Shown: one piece after another, positions 52,701 to 61,008 of the stretch
How positions within the stretch are numbered: the first letter of the stretch is position 1
How the letters are laid out: every line of letters starts with the position of its first letter
NCBI GenBank assembly: GCA_034422735.1
Contig: DAOUJL010000057.1
Location: 37,186-101,185 of the forward strand
Direction: 5' to 3'
From: CATOSD01 sp034422735
GTDB lineage: Bacteria > Chloroflexota > Dehalococcoidia > Lucifugimonadales > CATOSD01
DNA length: 64,000 bases
Notes under the pieces: generated by a model
The model's input: only the letters and a program-made list of their open reading frames with translations
Told to the model about the DNA's origin: nothing
Database searches by the model: none
Translations under genes and position numbers: made by a program

Positions 52701-53003
52701 GCTACGTCTAAGCTGGCCAAGCAGGACGCGCGCACCAAGCTGCTCTTCCTCATCAGCGACGGCCGTCCCCAGGACAGGGGGTACAGCCGCGAGGGCGTGG
52801 AGAAGGAGTACGCCGTCCACGACACCAAGATGGCGCTGGACGAGGCCAAGCGGCAGGAGATCAACGCGTTCTGCCTGACGGTGGACAAGAACGGCCACGA
52901 CTACCTGAAGACGATGTGCACCGACATGGGCTACGAGGTGCTGGACGACATCTACACGCTGCCCGAGAGGCTGCTGTACCTGTACAAGCGCCTGACGATG
53001 TAG
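49695..53003 (+). CDS. norD: large VWA-domain protein of NorD/CbbO type
   Basis: A 1102-residue protein. The N-terminal 600 residues are helical and repeat-like. An acidic linker (about 612-690, PEEWEDMDIDEEDENEQ and similar) follows, then the C-terminal VWA domain. The MIDAS metal site is intact: DTSAS (883-887), Thr near 994 (HATRMG) and Asp1022 (LISDGRP). It is the expected partner of the AAA+ protein NorQ; together such pairs act as an ATP-driven activator with the VWA part docking on the target. GTG start with AAGGAGG four bases upstream, within the end of the NUDIX gene. A hairpin terminator follows. The target protein is unknown. Confidence 0.88.
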   Translation: MENKPALTLDEIKEEVSRFPASVLEEMERAQAAMPDSMTAAQSRDWAFAGLEIAQQTVRSWESAAQYYKVSPQVITYMPFNYFVKWTECGSALCGESPTLATAYFLASPGAMAKLRSRHIETWSKLGRSLYKGTWKSSTLACKFFDSSPALMESLTFQELENFVAFLDALSHRSYDLASECITLGQQLFPLIGDDKLAFISLASTLTETGWREVKSFFDAGTRALPRIEPDQRLRFLRLAEQLVKNGGSNIPAVMLDTSMALSQLETDDHSQVLNMAEALLTLSPPSVPEFIKSAPFALENISMPQMEKWFEEGARILQQNPDGGLAYFKIESAHSEAVLEMLSSSVEFTRIKDIMEMYCRALAGAEVKLSATEELVEKNVGWVSGESPSTDGSTVYVPVAVDRYPSKDENFSWFKVVSTHQVAHLEFGSFDFQFDSDAEDALFSDLRHELETAKAQRSEEARLDRQEMQMPEVDAASLEQGWVTDMQRFFNLFEDRKLSLDIFTVVEDSRLDARVKLDYPGIRRSYNQVQGDSLATRPEMQSLPMREAMVEFLVRLSLQQYKDVPVPEDCVDEARRVARIARRMLHPEATVEDAAEATLRIYAIISQIPNEEVPPEEWEDMDIDEEDENEQYQDSEEMMELVQQMAMGVEMDMRPDDEQEYDSVEEVDYRGDFKPELTQLLSQLRMQPQDQPADGASEPITQEMLEELLKNSAELDLQAVEGEIQDASGLFANNLLKEAGVNLEQTPQTGQGPLVHVDEEGASLDPTEPQTFVYDEWDFRAEDYKPRWCIVRQKVMQEGDPAYFGATLANYGSLVTRIRRQFEMMVPEMFRKVRKLEDGEEIDIDDLIEFIVDIKTGSSPSDKFYWRRNKVQRDVAVAFLMDTSASTAEAIDDTKRTPDDWDAPDDPVEYMVWLRTRRGEAMRRTYKRIIDVEKEAVVLIINALEAIGDVYGIYGFSGYGRENVEFYTIKDLDENLSDRVKKRIDRIAPLHATRMGPAIRHATSKLAKQDARTKLLFLISDGRPQDRGYSREGVEKEYAVHDTKMALDEAKRQEINAFCLTVDKNGHDYLKTMCTDMGYEVLDDIYTLPERLLYLYKRLTM

Positions 53004-53033
53004 CGTCAGGGCGAATCGGCTACGCACAAAGAG

Positions 53034-53061
53034 AACGCCGCCCTCAAGTTAGGGCGGCGTT
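53034..53061. terminator. bidirectional terminator hairpin between norD and epimerase
   Basis: AACGCCGCCCT and AGGGCGGCGTT with a six-base loop, then ATTTTG on the plus side. Convergent genes flank it. Confidence 0.8.
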
Positions 53062-53086
53062 ATTTTGTCGGCTGAGAGACGGACTT

Positions 53087-54028
53087 TCAGCCGTTGATTT
53101 CCTCCATCCCCGCCTCACGGCGAGCGTCGTTTATGTGGTCCAGCACGCGGACTCTCAGCGGCGCAAGCTCGTAGCCGACGTCCGCGAGCATGCGCGAGTT
53201 GTCGACCAGATAGACGTGCGGCACGAACCGGTCGCCCGTGGTGATGCGCGCGTCGGGCAGGTACTCCCGGACGAGCGCCGCCGTCTCCCCCACGGTGGTG
53301 AGCTGTCCGCCGCTGTGGTAGACGTGGTGGCGCAACGAGTCCGACAGCGCGACGCGCACGAAAATCTCGGCAGCATCCTCGGCGTGTATCATCGCGGACT
53401 TCTCCTCCGGGTGGAACGGCAGATCCACGGGCTTGCCCACCGCCGGCAGCGATACCAGCAGGCCGCCGATGAGGCCGGTCATTCCGGTAACTCTGCCGTG
53501 TCCGAACACCGTGGCTATTCGCACGCCCCGAAGGTCGAGGCCGTGGCGCTCCCGGTACGCACTCGCGGAGACGTCGTTCGCCAGCTTCGTCATGCCATAC
53601 ACGTTGACGGGGTCGGCGAGATCGTCCTCGACGATGGGACGCTCGCCGAACGGCTCCTGCGTGCCGTAGACGGCTATGGAGCTTGCGTAGACAACACGTT
53701 CCAGTCCTCCGTAGACCGCCGCCTCGAACACGTTCGACGTGCCGATGATGTTCACCTGCATGCCCAGTTGGGGCCGCGTCTCAGTGTCCGGCGGCAACAG
53801 CGCGGCCATGTGTATGACTCGCTTCACGCCGTAAGATTCAATTGCTTCGAGCAACTGGGGCAGGTGCGTCACGTCCCCGCGGTAGTGGTCGAACGTGTCC
53901 GCGATGGGACGCAGCGCGGAGCCTGGCGGCGCGAGGTCGAAGCACACGGGCCGCTGGCCGCGCTCGACCAGCTTTCGCAATATCCGCCCGCCGATAAAGC
54001 CGTTGCCGCCGGTAACCATAGTCGTCAT
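53087..54028 (-). CDS. NAD-dependent epimerase/dehydratase (extended SDR)
   Basis: A 313-residue extended SDR. The NAD motif VTGGNGFIGGRILRKL is near the N-terminus; VIHMAALLPPDTE follows the first lobe; the active site has SSIAVYG with Ser and YGMTKLAND with Tyr and Lys. Substrates in this family are nucleotide sugars or similar. It is the last gene of a minus-strand run (MBL, NUDIX, MBL, epimerase), 30 bp after an MBL hydrolase. No glycan genes are adjacent, so the substrate is uncertain. Confidence 0.88.
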   Translation of the reverse strand: MTTMVTGGNGFIGGRILRKLVERGQRPVCFDLAPPGSALRPIADTFDHYRGDVTHLPQLLEAIESYGVKRVIHMAALLPPDTETRPQLGMQVNIIGTSNVFEAAVYGGLERVVYASSIAVYGTQEPFGERPIVEDDLADPVNVYGMTKLANDVSASAYRERHGLDLRGVRIATVFGHGRVTGMTGLIGGLLVSLPAVGKPVDLPFHPEEKSAMIHAEDAAEIFVRVALSDSLRHHVYHSGGQLTTVGETAALVREYLPDARITTGDRFVPHVYLVDNSRMLADVGYELAPLRVRVLDHINDARREAGMEEING

Positions 54029-54058
54029 CGCTAATCACCTCTATTCACCGCGCGCGGC

Positions 54059-54895
54059 CTACAGCGCCTGCCAGTACCTGCGGCCCTGCCGCCGCACCAC
54101 GCGACCGTAGCTCACGGCGGGGTGGAAGTGACCCGCCGCGACCAACAGCCCCTCGCTCTCGGCGCGCGCAAGCACGGCCTCCCTGGTGGCGGCGCTGGCG
54201 GACTTGTCTGTGTCCACGCCGGCGCACCAGCCGGCGTTTTCGATCTGTTCCTTGGCGTGAAGCATGTCGCCCACGATCAGCGCCGTCTCGCCCCCTGAGG
54301 TGACTGCGATCACCTGGTGGCCGGGCGTGTGACCGGGGGCGGGCAGGGTGGTGATCTCCTCCGTAACCGCGTGCTCGCCCTCGACTAGCTCCAGCAGTCC
54401 CATTTCGTGCAGCGGGACCACGTTCTCCTTCACCTGCGGTGCGGAGTCCAGCACATCCGGCTGCGTGAAGTGGGCCCAATCCAGCGCCGGAGCGAAGTAT
54501 CGGGCGTTCGGGAAGTTGGGGACGGGCTTGTCGCCGGACAGATCGACGTTCCAGCCCACGTGGTCGGCGTGGAGGTGCGTGTGCACGACCGCGCTCACGT
54601 CGCCGGGACTCACGCCCTTTGCGCGCAGCTGGTGCAGCAGGTCGCCGGTGCGGTTGCCCCTGGAAGGATGCGGCCCGGGGCCCATTCCGGTGTCGACCAG
54701 GACGATCGTGCCTCGCGTCGCGACGAAGAAACTGCCGTAGTATAGTTGCAGCATTCCCTCAGTGAGAGCGTCCGGGTACGGTTGCCAGCTCTCCAATGGG
54801 ACGGCGGGGAAGAAGTCCGTGGCCGCCCTCGGCGGCGGCACCATGTCCAGCACCGAGACTATCTGGGCGTCGCCAACGGTTATACTTGCCGGCAT
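54059..54895 (-). CDS. MBL-fold metallo-hydrolase (quorum-quenching-lactonase-like)
   Basis: A 278-residue metallo-beta-lactamase-fold enzyme. The metal motif is VVHTHLHADHVGWN; other ligands appear in LPAPGHTPGHQVI, GDMLHAKEQIENAGW and AAGHFHP. The pattern with an LVDTGMG segment and late GHFHP is that of AHL-lactonase-like or alkylsulfatase-unrelated MBL hydrolases. AAGGAG precedes the ATG. It sits 58 bp after the NUDIX gene. Substrate unknown; ester or lactone hydrolysis is likely. Confidence 0.87.
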   Translation of the reverse strand: MPASITVGDAQIVSVLDMVPPPRAATDFFPAVPLESWQPYPDALTEGMLQLYYGSFFVATRGTIVLVDTGMGPGPHPSRGNRTGDLLHQLRAKGVSPGDVSAVVHTHLHADHVGWNVDLSGDKPVPNFPNARYFAPALDWAHFTQPDVLDSAPQVKENVVPLHEMGLLELVEGEHAVTEEITTLPAPGHTPGHQVIAVTSGGETALIVGDMLHAKEQIENAGWCAGVDTDKSASAATREAVLARAESEGLLVAAGHFHPAVSYGRVVRRQGRRYWQAL

Positions 54896-54952
54896 TGGTC
54901 TGCTCCTTGGCCGAGGTCGCTGTTGATCCGGTCTGTCTGCCGGTGGTGCTCG

Positions 54953-55729
54953 TCACACCGAATAGTCGAGCGGGGGCATGAAGAACTCGTACTTCTCGGC
55001 GTCGCCGAATCCCTCCATGGGGGAGGGCGAAATGCCGTGGCTGTCTATGGCCGCCCTTACGATGTCCCTCGTGAACTTGCCTATGGAGCTCTCGCCAAGC
55101 ACCTCTTGGACGGGCATCCAGACGCAGGCCTCGATCTCCTCTTCCTGCATGATGATCTCGCTGCTCTGCGGGGAGAGGCGGCACACGAAGTATATGTCGG
55201 ACTTGCCGTAGCGGTAACCGTGCCAGTGGCGGAAGCACACCAGCGACTCGAATCGTGTCCGTATGCCCGTCTCCTCGTACACCTCGCGGACCGCGGCCTC
55301 CGCTACGTGCTCGCCTGGCCGCAAGGCGCCGCCGGGCAGCTTGAAGGAGAATCCCTTGCGGCTGGGGTTCCACTCCTTGTACCGCTCCGACACCACCAGG
55401 AGCTCGTTGGCCTCGTTGACGACCACGCCGCCCACGCCCACGTAGTGCGTGGCATACGGCGGAATGAACGCGCCCGTCTCCAGCCGCAGCGTCAGCAGCA
55501 CGTTCGAGGCGCTGGCGTGATGGTAGGTGAAGCCGGCGTCAACCGCGACCGGTACCAACGCGGCCCTGGAGATGGGCACTTCCAGCCAGACCACCTTGTA
55601 GCCCTCGGCGCTCCAGGCCGCAAGGGAGAAAGCCAACTGCTCACGGAATCGCTCCGCGTCACTCTCCAGCGCTCCGGGATCTACCACCACTCCGCCAAAG
55701 GGATTGGGCGACGCCTGTATCAGCTCCAT
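54953..55729 (-). CDS. NUDIX hydrolase with N-terminal extension
   Basis: A 258-residue protein with a complete Nudix box, GGALRPGEHVAEAAVREVYEETGI (roughly 130-155). The N-terminal 100 residues have a GNAT-like or GFG-type strand pattern (FREQLAFSLAAWSAEGYKVVWLEVPI; SRAALVPVAVDAGFTYHHA), resembling the pre-Nudix domain of NUDT6/ASFGF2 proteins. The VGVGGVVVNEANELLVVSERYKE segment leads into the hydrolase. It lies nine bases after an MBL gene and shares its transcript. The exact nucleotide substrate cannot be read. Confidence 0.88.
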   Translation of the reverse strand: MELIQASPNPFGGVVVDPGALESDAERFREQLAFSLAAWSAEGYKVVWLEVPISRAALVPVAVDAGFTYHHASASNVLLTLRLETGAFIPPYATHYVGVGGVVVNEANELLVVSERYKEWNPSRKGFSFKLPGGALRPGEHVAEAAVREVYEETGIRTRFESLVCFRHWHGYRYGKSDIYFVCRLSPQSSEIIMQEEEIEACVWMPVQEVLGESSIGKFTRDIVRAAIDSHGISPSPMEGFGDAEKYEFFMPPLDYSV

Positions 55730-55738
55730 GGTAATGCC

Positions 55739-56563
55739 TCACTCGTTCAGACTGTATTGCACGGCGGTGGAGGACACTCGCCCTTCCTTGGCGAGCTTCT
55801 CGAGATGTGTGGTGACGTTACGCTCCGCGGACTGCCGCAGCCCGCGCTTCAGGTTGCGCGGGTAGATGTCGCGGGTGATGGTCGAGACCTCCGACAGGCC
55901 CTTCTCCAGCGCGTCCAGCACCTGCCGCTCGCGCTCCTCCCTGTGGTCGATGTACCACTGCACGAGCCGCCTGCCTCGCGGCGGCGGGACTACCGGGCCG
56001 TGCGCCGGTCCCACGGTGTCGTGGGGGAACCTGGTCAGCAGCTTCAGCGACTTCATGTAGCTCGCCAGGTCTCGCACCGTCGACGAGGACGCGCCCAGCA
56101 CGCTGTCGCCGGTGAACATCGTTCTGTCCTCTTTCAGGTAGTAGCAAACGTGGTCGATCTCATGGCCCGGCGTGAACAGCGCCCTCAGCGTCGCCCCGCC
56201 GCCCGTGCGGATGACTTCCCTGGACTTCAGAGGCACCACCGTGCCCTTGCCGACCATCTTCTCCAAGCGCTCGGCGAGCTTGGGGTGACACCGGACGGGC
56301 GCGCCCGTGGCGTCGTGAACGCGGTCCGCGCCGCCAACGTGGTCCTGGTGGCCGTGCGTTATGAGAATGTTGTTTATCGCCGGACGGCCCAGCTTCTCGT
56401 AGTAGTCCAGGATCATGCCTGTCCACTCCCGGTCGTGCTCGCCGGTGTCGATGATGGTCATCTCATCGTCGGGGTCGCCCACGAAATAGTTGTTGCTCCC
56501 TCCGGGGTGGGCGACTCCCCCGTCGTCGATGTGCATGACGTAAACGTGCTCGCTGATCTGCAT
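55739..56563 (-). CDS. MBL-fold metallo-hydrolase (LACTB2-like)
   Basis: A 274-residue MBL-fold enzyme with LITHGHQDHVGGADRVH as metal motif, IIDTGEHDREW before it, FTPGHEIDHVCYYLKEDRTMFTGDSVLGA and VGPAHGPVV after it. A C-terminal winged-helix-like part (VSTITRDIYPRNLKRGLRQSAERNVTTHLEKLAKEGRV) matches the LACTB2/hydroxyacylglutathione-hydrolase-like branch. First gene of the minus-strand run to 53087. The ATG is preceded by AGAGGCTAAGA. Nuclease or thioesterase activity are both known in this branch. Confidence 0.86.
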   Translation of the reverse strand: MQISEHVYVMHIDDGGVAHPGGSNNYFVGDPDDEMTIIDTGEHDREWTGMILDYYEKLGRPAINNILITHGHQDHVGGADRVHDATGAPVRCHPKLAERLEKMVGKGTVVPLKSREVIRTGGGATLRALFTPGHEIDHVCYYLKEDRTMFTGDSVLGASSSTVRDLASYMKSLKLLTRFPHDTVGPAHGPVVPPPRGRRLVQWYIDHREERERQVLDALEKGLSEVSTITRDIYPRNLKRGLRQSAERNVTTHLEKLAKEGRVSSTAVQYSLNE

Positions 56564-56625
56564 TCTTAGCCTCTCGTGTGCACTATCTGGGTTCGCTGCG
56601 CCGCGACCTGCTCCGTTCGACTGCT

Positions 56626-58947
56626 TTACCCGGACGAACCACGCGCCGCTTGAAGCGCCTCGAGTACCTTCCCGGGCGACATGGGCAGCTCGGCCATTCG
56701 GACACCGACGGCGTCGTAGATGGCGTTGGCCACCGCAGCCATCGGCGGCACGATGGACACCTCGCCCACGCCTCGCACGCCGTAGGGATGGCCTGGATTC
56801 GCCACTTCCACGATCACGGTGTCGATCATGGGCAGGTCGAGGGACGTGGGCATCCTGTAGTCCAGGAAGGTGGGGTTCATCATCTGCCCCTGGCCGTCGA
56901 AGTAGTACTCCTCGTTCAGCGCCCAGCCGATTCCCTGCACGGCTCCGCCCTGAATCTGGCCCTCGACGTAGCTGGGATGAACCGCTTTGCCGGCGTCCTG
57001 CACGGCGGTGAACCGCAGTACGTCCACCTTGCCGGTGTCCGGGTCAACCTCCACGTCGACGATATTGAACGCGAAGGCGTTGCCCACGCCGCCGGGGTTC
57101 ACGGTGGCGCGTCCCACTATCGGTCCGCCGGTGCCGTTAAGCTGCGCGGCCAGCTCCCCGAACGTCATGCTCAGCTCCGAGTCCTGCCGGTGCCGCAGCT
57201 CACCCTTCGCGTACTCCACCTCGTCCGGGGATACCTCCCAAATGCGGGCGGCGCGGTCGACCATCTGCGACCGGATGTCCTGGGCGGCCTCGTAGCAGGC
57301 GCGTCCCATCTTGAACGTCACGCCGCTGCCGCCCGCGCCGGAGCTGTAGCCTATCGAGTCCGTGTCGACGATCGAGGGCTTCACCATGTCCACCGGGATG
57401 CCGAGCGCCTCCGCCACGTGCATGGCCATGACCGCACGGCTGCCCCCGATGTCGGGCGAGCCTTCCACGAGGCTGACGGTGCCGTCCGGGTTGACGCTGG
57501 CGACCGCGCTGGCCGGACCCGACCCGTTGAACCACGCGCCGCTCGCGACGCCGCGCCCTCGGTTCGGCCCCTCCAGTGCGCTCTTGTAATGTGGGTGTTC
57601 CCTGGATGCCTCCAGCATCTCCACGTTGCCTATTCGCAAGAATGCCGGCCCGGCGACCTGGCGCGTGCCCTCCCTGGAGGCGTTCAGCAGCCTGAACTCG
57701 ATGGGGTCCATGGAGAGCTTTTCGCAAAGCTCGTCAACCACAGTCTCGGCGGCATAGGCGGCGGCGGGCGAACCGGGGGCGCGGTACGCCGCGGTCTTCT
57801 GGGTGTTCACCACAACGTCGAGACCCTCGACCAAAACGTTGGGGATGTCGTAGGGGGCCAGCATCGTGCGGCAGCCCGACGACACCGGCGAGCCGGGAAA
57901 CGCGCCCGCCTCGTAGGTCAGTCTCGCCTGCGCGGCGGTCAGCTTCCCCTCGCTGGTCGCGCCCATCTTCACCCATATCCGCGAGGCCGAGGTCGGCCCC
58001 GTGCCCTGGAACACCTCGGCGCGGGTCATGGTGAGCTTCACGGGGTGGCCCGACTTGCGGGACAGCGCGGCGGCCACCGGTTCCAGGTAGCATCCGCCCT
58101 GGCCCTTGCCGCCGAATCCGCCGCCGATCTCCATCGGAACCAGCTTGACGCGCGAGACGGGGATTCCCAGGATTCGCGAGGTGTGGTCGCGTAGGGGGAA
58201 GTGGCCCTGGCTGCTCGTCCACACCGTCACGTAGTCGTCGTCCCCCCAGTAGGCGGTCGCGGAGTGAGGCTCGATGTAGCCCTGGTGCACGGCCTTGGTG
58301 TGGAACTTGCGCTCCACCACCACGTCGGCCTCCGCGAAGCCCTTGTCGGGGTCGCCCATGCGGAACTCGAACCTGTTGGCGAGGTTGGTCGGACTCTCCG
58401 ACTCGTTCTGACCCCATCCGCCCGCGCGTGACGCCGCGCTGGTCATGGTGAGCAGCCTCTCGTGCAGGGCCGGCGCCCCCTCCTCGAGTGCCTCATCCGC
58501 GGTGAGCACTGCGGGCAGCACCTCGTAATCGACGTCGATGAGCGAAAGCGCCTGCTCCGCCTCGTGTGCCGAAACCGCCGCCACCGCGGCGACCGCGTGG
58601 CCTGCGTACAGCGCCTTCTCGCGGGCCATCACGTTGCGGCTGTAGAAGCCGTAGTTGAGATTCGAGCCTTCGCGCGCCTCGGCGGATATTTCGGGCAGGT
58701 CCGCGGCGGTGACAACCGCGCGTACTCCCGGCAGGGCCAATGCGCGGCTCGCGTCGATGGACCTTATGCGGGCGTGCGCGTGGGGACTGCGCAGCAGCCG
58801 CGAGTACAGCACGCCCGTCGACGGTGTGTCGGCGGCATAACGCGCCCGGCCGGTCACCTTCTCGTAGCCGTCGTGGCGGATTGGCCGCGTCCCGACGACG
58901 TCGAAGTCCTGGTTCGACAGGACCACGTTGGGCTCGTATGTGGTCAT
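56626..58947 (-). CDS. xanthine dehydrogenase/CoxL-family molybdopterin-binding subunit
   Basis: A 773-residue large subunit of a molybdenum hydroxylase. The N-terminal domain begins VVGTRPIRHDGYEKVTGRARYAAD; the Moco-binding part has EIGGGFGGKGQGG, YRAPGSPAAAYAAE, SGAGGSGVTFKMG and the catalytic Glu in GVRGVGEVS. No CoxL-type selenosulfide signature was recognised, so carbon monoxide is unlikely. The iron-sulfur and FAD subunits are not adjacent, which is unusual; they may be elsewhere or this enzyme may use unlinked partners. GGAGGAG precedes the ATG. A terminator lies just upstream, closing the SDR operon. Confidence 0.88.
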   Translation of the reverse strand: MTTYEPNVVLSNQDFDVVGTRPIRHDGYEKVTGRARYAADTPSTGVLYSRLLRSPHAHARIRSIDASRALALPGVRAVVTAADLPEISAEAREGSNLNYGFYSRNVMAREKALYAGHAVAAVAAVSAHEAEQALSLIDVDYEVLPAVLTADEALEEGAPALHERLLTMTSAASRAGGWGQNESESPTNLANRFEFRMGDPDKGFAEADVVVERKFHTKAVHQGYIEPHSATAYWGDDDYVTVWTSSQGHFPLRDHTSRILGIPVSRVKLVPMEIGGGFGGKGQGGCYLEPVAAALSRKSGHPVKLTMTRAEVFQGTGPTSASRIWVKMGATSEGKLTAAQARLTYEAGAFPGSPVSSGCRTMLAPYDIPNVLVEGLDVVVNTQKTAAYRAPGSPAAAYAAETVVDELCEKLSMDPIEFRLLNASREGTRQVAGPAFLRIGNVEMLEASREHPHYKSALEGPNRGRGVASGAWFNGSGPASAVASVNPDGTVSLVEGSPDIGGSRAVMAMHVAEALGIPVDMVKPSIVDTDSIGYSSGAGGSGVTFKMGRACYEAAQDIRSQMVDRAARIWEVSPDEVEYAKGELRHRQDSELSMTFGELAAQLNGTGGPIVGRATVNPGGVGNAFAFNIVDVEVDPDTGKVDVLRFTAVQDAGKAVHPSYVEGQIQGGAVQGIGWALNEEYYFDGQGQMMNPTFLDYRMPTSLDLPMIDTVIVEVANPGHPYGVRGVGEVSIVPPMAAVANAIYDAVGVRMAELPMSPGKVLEALQAARGSSG

Positions 58948-59003
58948 GATCGCTCCTCCTGGGTAGGGGATGCGCCAAATTTACCACAAACGAGTCGCAA
59001 AGA

Positions 59004-59031
59004 GAGACCCCGCTACACTCAGCGGGGTCTC
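59004..59031 (-). terminator. terminator of the SDR/thiolase operon
   Basis: GAGACCCCGCT and AGCGGGGTCTC with a six-base loop, followed on the minus strand by a short T-rich run (TCTTTG). It separates the SDR genes from the molybdopterin-subunit gene. Confidence 0.75.
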
Positions 59032-59081
59032 CCGGTCTTGGCGTATTCGGGCGACGACCTATCGGCCCGCCGCTGGATGGG

Positions 59082-60011
59082 TTACTGGCGGGGCGCCTGC
59101 GGCGGCGCCGGGTTCACCAGGTCCATTCCGAGCGTGCCCGGGAACATCGCGGCGATCTCCTCGACGGTCCAGCGGCCCGGCGTGGACAGCGTCCTGGCCG
59201 GCTCGGGGTTGCTCATCAGCGACACCTCGCCGCCGGTCACGTGGAACACCTGGCCGTTTACGTCCTTGGCCGCGTCAGAAGCGAGCCAGGTCACCATCGG
59301 CGCGATGTCCTCGGCCTCGCGCCGCAGCCGTATGGGCTGCGCGCCGGACGCGCTCTGTATTCCGCTCGCGGCCCTGATCTCCCGGGCCGTGTCGGGCACA
59401 GTCGCAGTCATGCGGGTGTCCGCGCCGGGCGAGATGGAGTTGGCGCGCGCGCCGTATCGCCCCATGTCGCGGGCGAAGCAGCGCGTCAGGCCGGCTATGC
59501 CGTCCTTGGCCGCGCCGTAGTTGGCCTGGCCCGAGTTGCCGTACAGCCCCGACGTGGACGAAAACGTGATCAGACAGCCACTGCGCTGCTGCCGGTACAG
59601 GATCGAGGCGAACTTGGCGACACTGAAAGTCCCCTTCAGGTGCACCGCGATCACGGCGTCCCACTCGTCCTCGGTCATGTTAAAGATCATCCGGTCTCTG
59701 AGAATTCCGGCCGGCGTCACTACGATGTCCAGCTTACCGTAGGTGTCCACTGCGGTCCGGACGATGTTCTCGCCGCCCTCCATCGTTGCCACCGAGTCGT
59801 AATTGGCAACCGCCGTGCCGCCGGCCGCCTCGATCTCGCTCACCACCTGATCGGCAGGCGCCGCGGCTCCGCCTGAGCCGTCAACCGCCGCGCCAATGTC
59901 ATTGACGACCACCTTCGCGCCCTCTTCGGCGAACAGCAAGGCGATGCCTCGGCCTATGCCTCGGCCAGAGCCGGTTACGATGGCTACCTTGTCCTTGAGC
60001 ATGTCTCCCAT
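59082..60011 (-). CDS. SDR of the MFE-2 / 17beta-HSD4-like type, paralog 1
   Basis: A 309-residue SDR resembling the hydroxyacyl-CoA dehydrogenase part of peroxisomal multifunctional enzyme 2. The motifs are VTGSGRGIGRGIALLFAEEGAKVVVND, QVVSEIEAAGGTAVANYDSV, GILRDRMIFNMTEDEWDAVIAVHLKGTF, and active-site TFSSTSGLYGNSGQANYGAAK with Ser, Tyr and Lys. The usual NNAG turn is TPAG. A C-terminal 40-residue extension (RWTVEEIAAMFPGTLGMDLVNPAPP) ends the protein. It lies 51 bp after its close paralog and last in the DUF35-thiolase-SDR-SDR order. Likely oxidises 3-hydroxyacyl-CoA-type substrates. Confidence 0.88.
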   Translation of the reverse strand: MGDMLKDKVAIVTGSGRGIGRGIALLFAEEGAKVVVNDIGAAVDGSGGAAAPADQVVSEIEAAGGTAVANYDSVATMEGGENIVRTAVDTYGKLDIVVTPAGILRDRMIFNMTEDEWDAVIAVHLKGTFSVAKFASILYRQQRSGCLITFSSTSGLYGNSGQANYGAAKDGIAGLTRCFARDMGRYGARANSISPGADTRMTATVPDTAREIRAASGIQSASGAQPIRLRREAEDIAPMVTWLASDAAKDVNGQVFHVTGGEVSLMSNPEPARTLSTPGRWTVEEIAAMFPGTLGMDLVNPAPPQAPRQ

Positions 60012-60062
60012 ATGTTGTTATCTCCTGATGCCGGTTGAGTTGGCTGGGTGTGGTTGCCGCGC

Positions 60063-60971
60063 CTACTGCCTGGGCGGCTGAGGCGGCGAGGGGTTCACCA
60101 ACCCTTGCGTCAGCTTAGTGGGCGCGAGCCTGCTTATCTCGTCCAGGGTCCATTGGCCGTTCTTGAAGATCGTGCGAATCCTGCGCGGCTGCGACATCAG
60201 GGTGATGTTGCCTCCGTAGACGAGGAACGTCTGCCCATTGACGTTGGCGGCCATATCGCTCGCCAGGTACGCCACGAACGGCGCGATGTCGTCGGGGTCC
60301 ATGGTCTCCTGCTCGGAGGGCAGTTGATCTTCCTGGCCCTGCCGCGCGATGTCGGGGATGGTGGCTATCATGCGCGTCTGCGCGCGCGGCGCGATGGAGT
60401 TGGCCGTTACGCCGTAGCGTCCCATATCGCGGGCGACCACCTTGGTGAAGCCGGCGATGCCGGACTTGGCGGCGCCGTAATTGACCTGACCGGTGTTGCC
60501 GACGAGGCCCGACTCGGAGCTGAAGGTGATGACGCGACCGCTGCGCTGCTGCCTGAACAGGATGCAGGCGTGCTTGACCACGGAGAACGTGCCCTTGAGA
60601 TGGACGGCGATGACCGCGTCCCACTCCTCTTCGGTCATGTTGAAGACCATACGGTCGCGTAGGATACCGGCGGGCGTCACAACGATGTCCAGCTTGCCGT
60701 AGGTATCGAGCGCGGCCTTGACGATGTTCTCGCCGCCCTCCATGGTAGCCACGGACTCGTAGTTGGCGACGGCCGTGCCGCCTGCCGCCTCGATCTCGCT
60801 GACTACCTGATCGGCGGGCGCAGCGGACTCGCCCGTGCCATCGACCGCGCCGCCTATGTCGTTTACGACGACGCTCGCGCCCTCGGCGGCCAACTGGATG
60901 GCTATGCCGCGTCCGATTCCCCGGCCCGCGCCAGTGACGATCGCCACCTTCCCAGTCAAAGTGTCTGCCAT
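60063..60971 (-). CDS. SDR of the MFE-2 / 17beta-HSD4-like type, paralog 2
   Basis: A 302-residue tandem paralog of the next gene downstream, with the same layout: VTGAGRGIGRGIAIQLAAEG, ANYESVATMEGGENIVKAAL, VTPAGILRDRM, and TFSSESGLVGNTGQVNYGAAK. NNAG is again TPAG, so the change predates the duplication. The C-terminal WTLDEISRLAPTKLTQGLVNPSPPQPPRQ is nearly the same length as in paralog 1. AAGGAGAG precedes the ATG. It follows the thiolase-fold gene by about 38 bp. Probably acts on a slightly different acyl chain than paralog 1. Confidence 0.88.
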   Translation of the reverse strand: MADTLTGKVAIVTGAGRGIGRGIAIQLAAEGASVVVNDIGGAVDGTGESAAPADQVVSEIEAAGGTAVANYESVATMEGGENIVKAALDTYGKLDIVVTPAGILRDRMVFNMTEEEWDAVIAVHLKGTFSVVKHACILFRQQRSGRVITFSSESGLVGNTGQVNYGAAKSGIAGFTKVVARDMGRYGVTANSIAPRAQTRMIATIPDIARQGQEDQLPSEQETMDPDDIAPFVAYLASDMAANVNGQTFLVYGGNITLMSQPRRIRTIFKNGQWTLDEISRLAPTKLTQGLVNPSPPQPPRQ

Positions 60972-61008
60972 GTACTCTCCTTTCGAGTGTCTGTCGATCT
61001 GATTGCTT

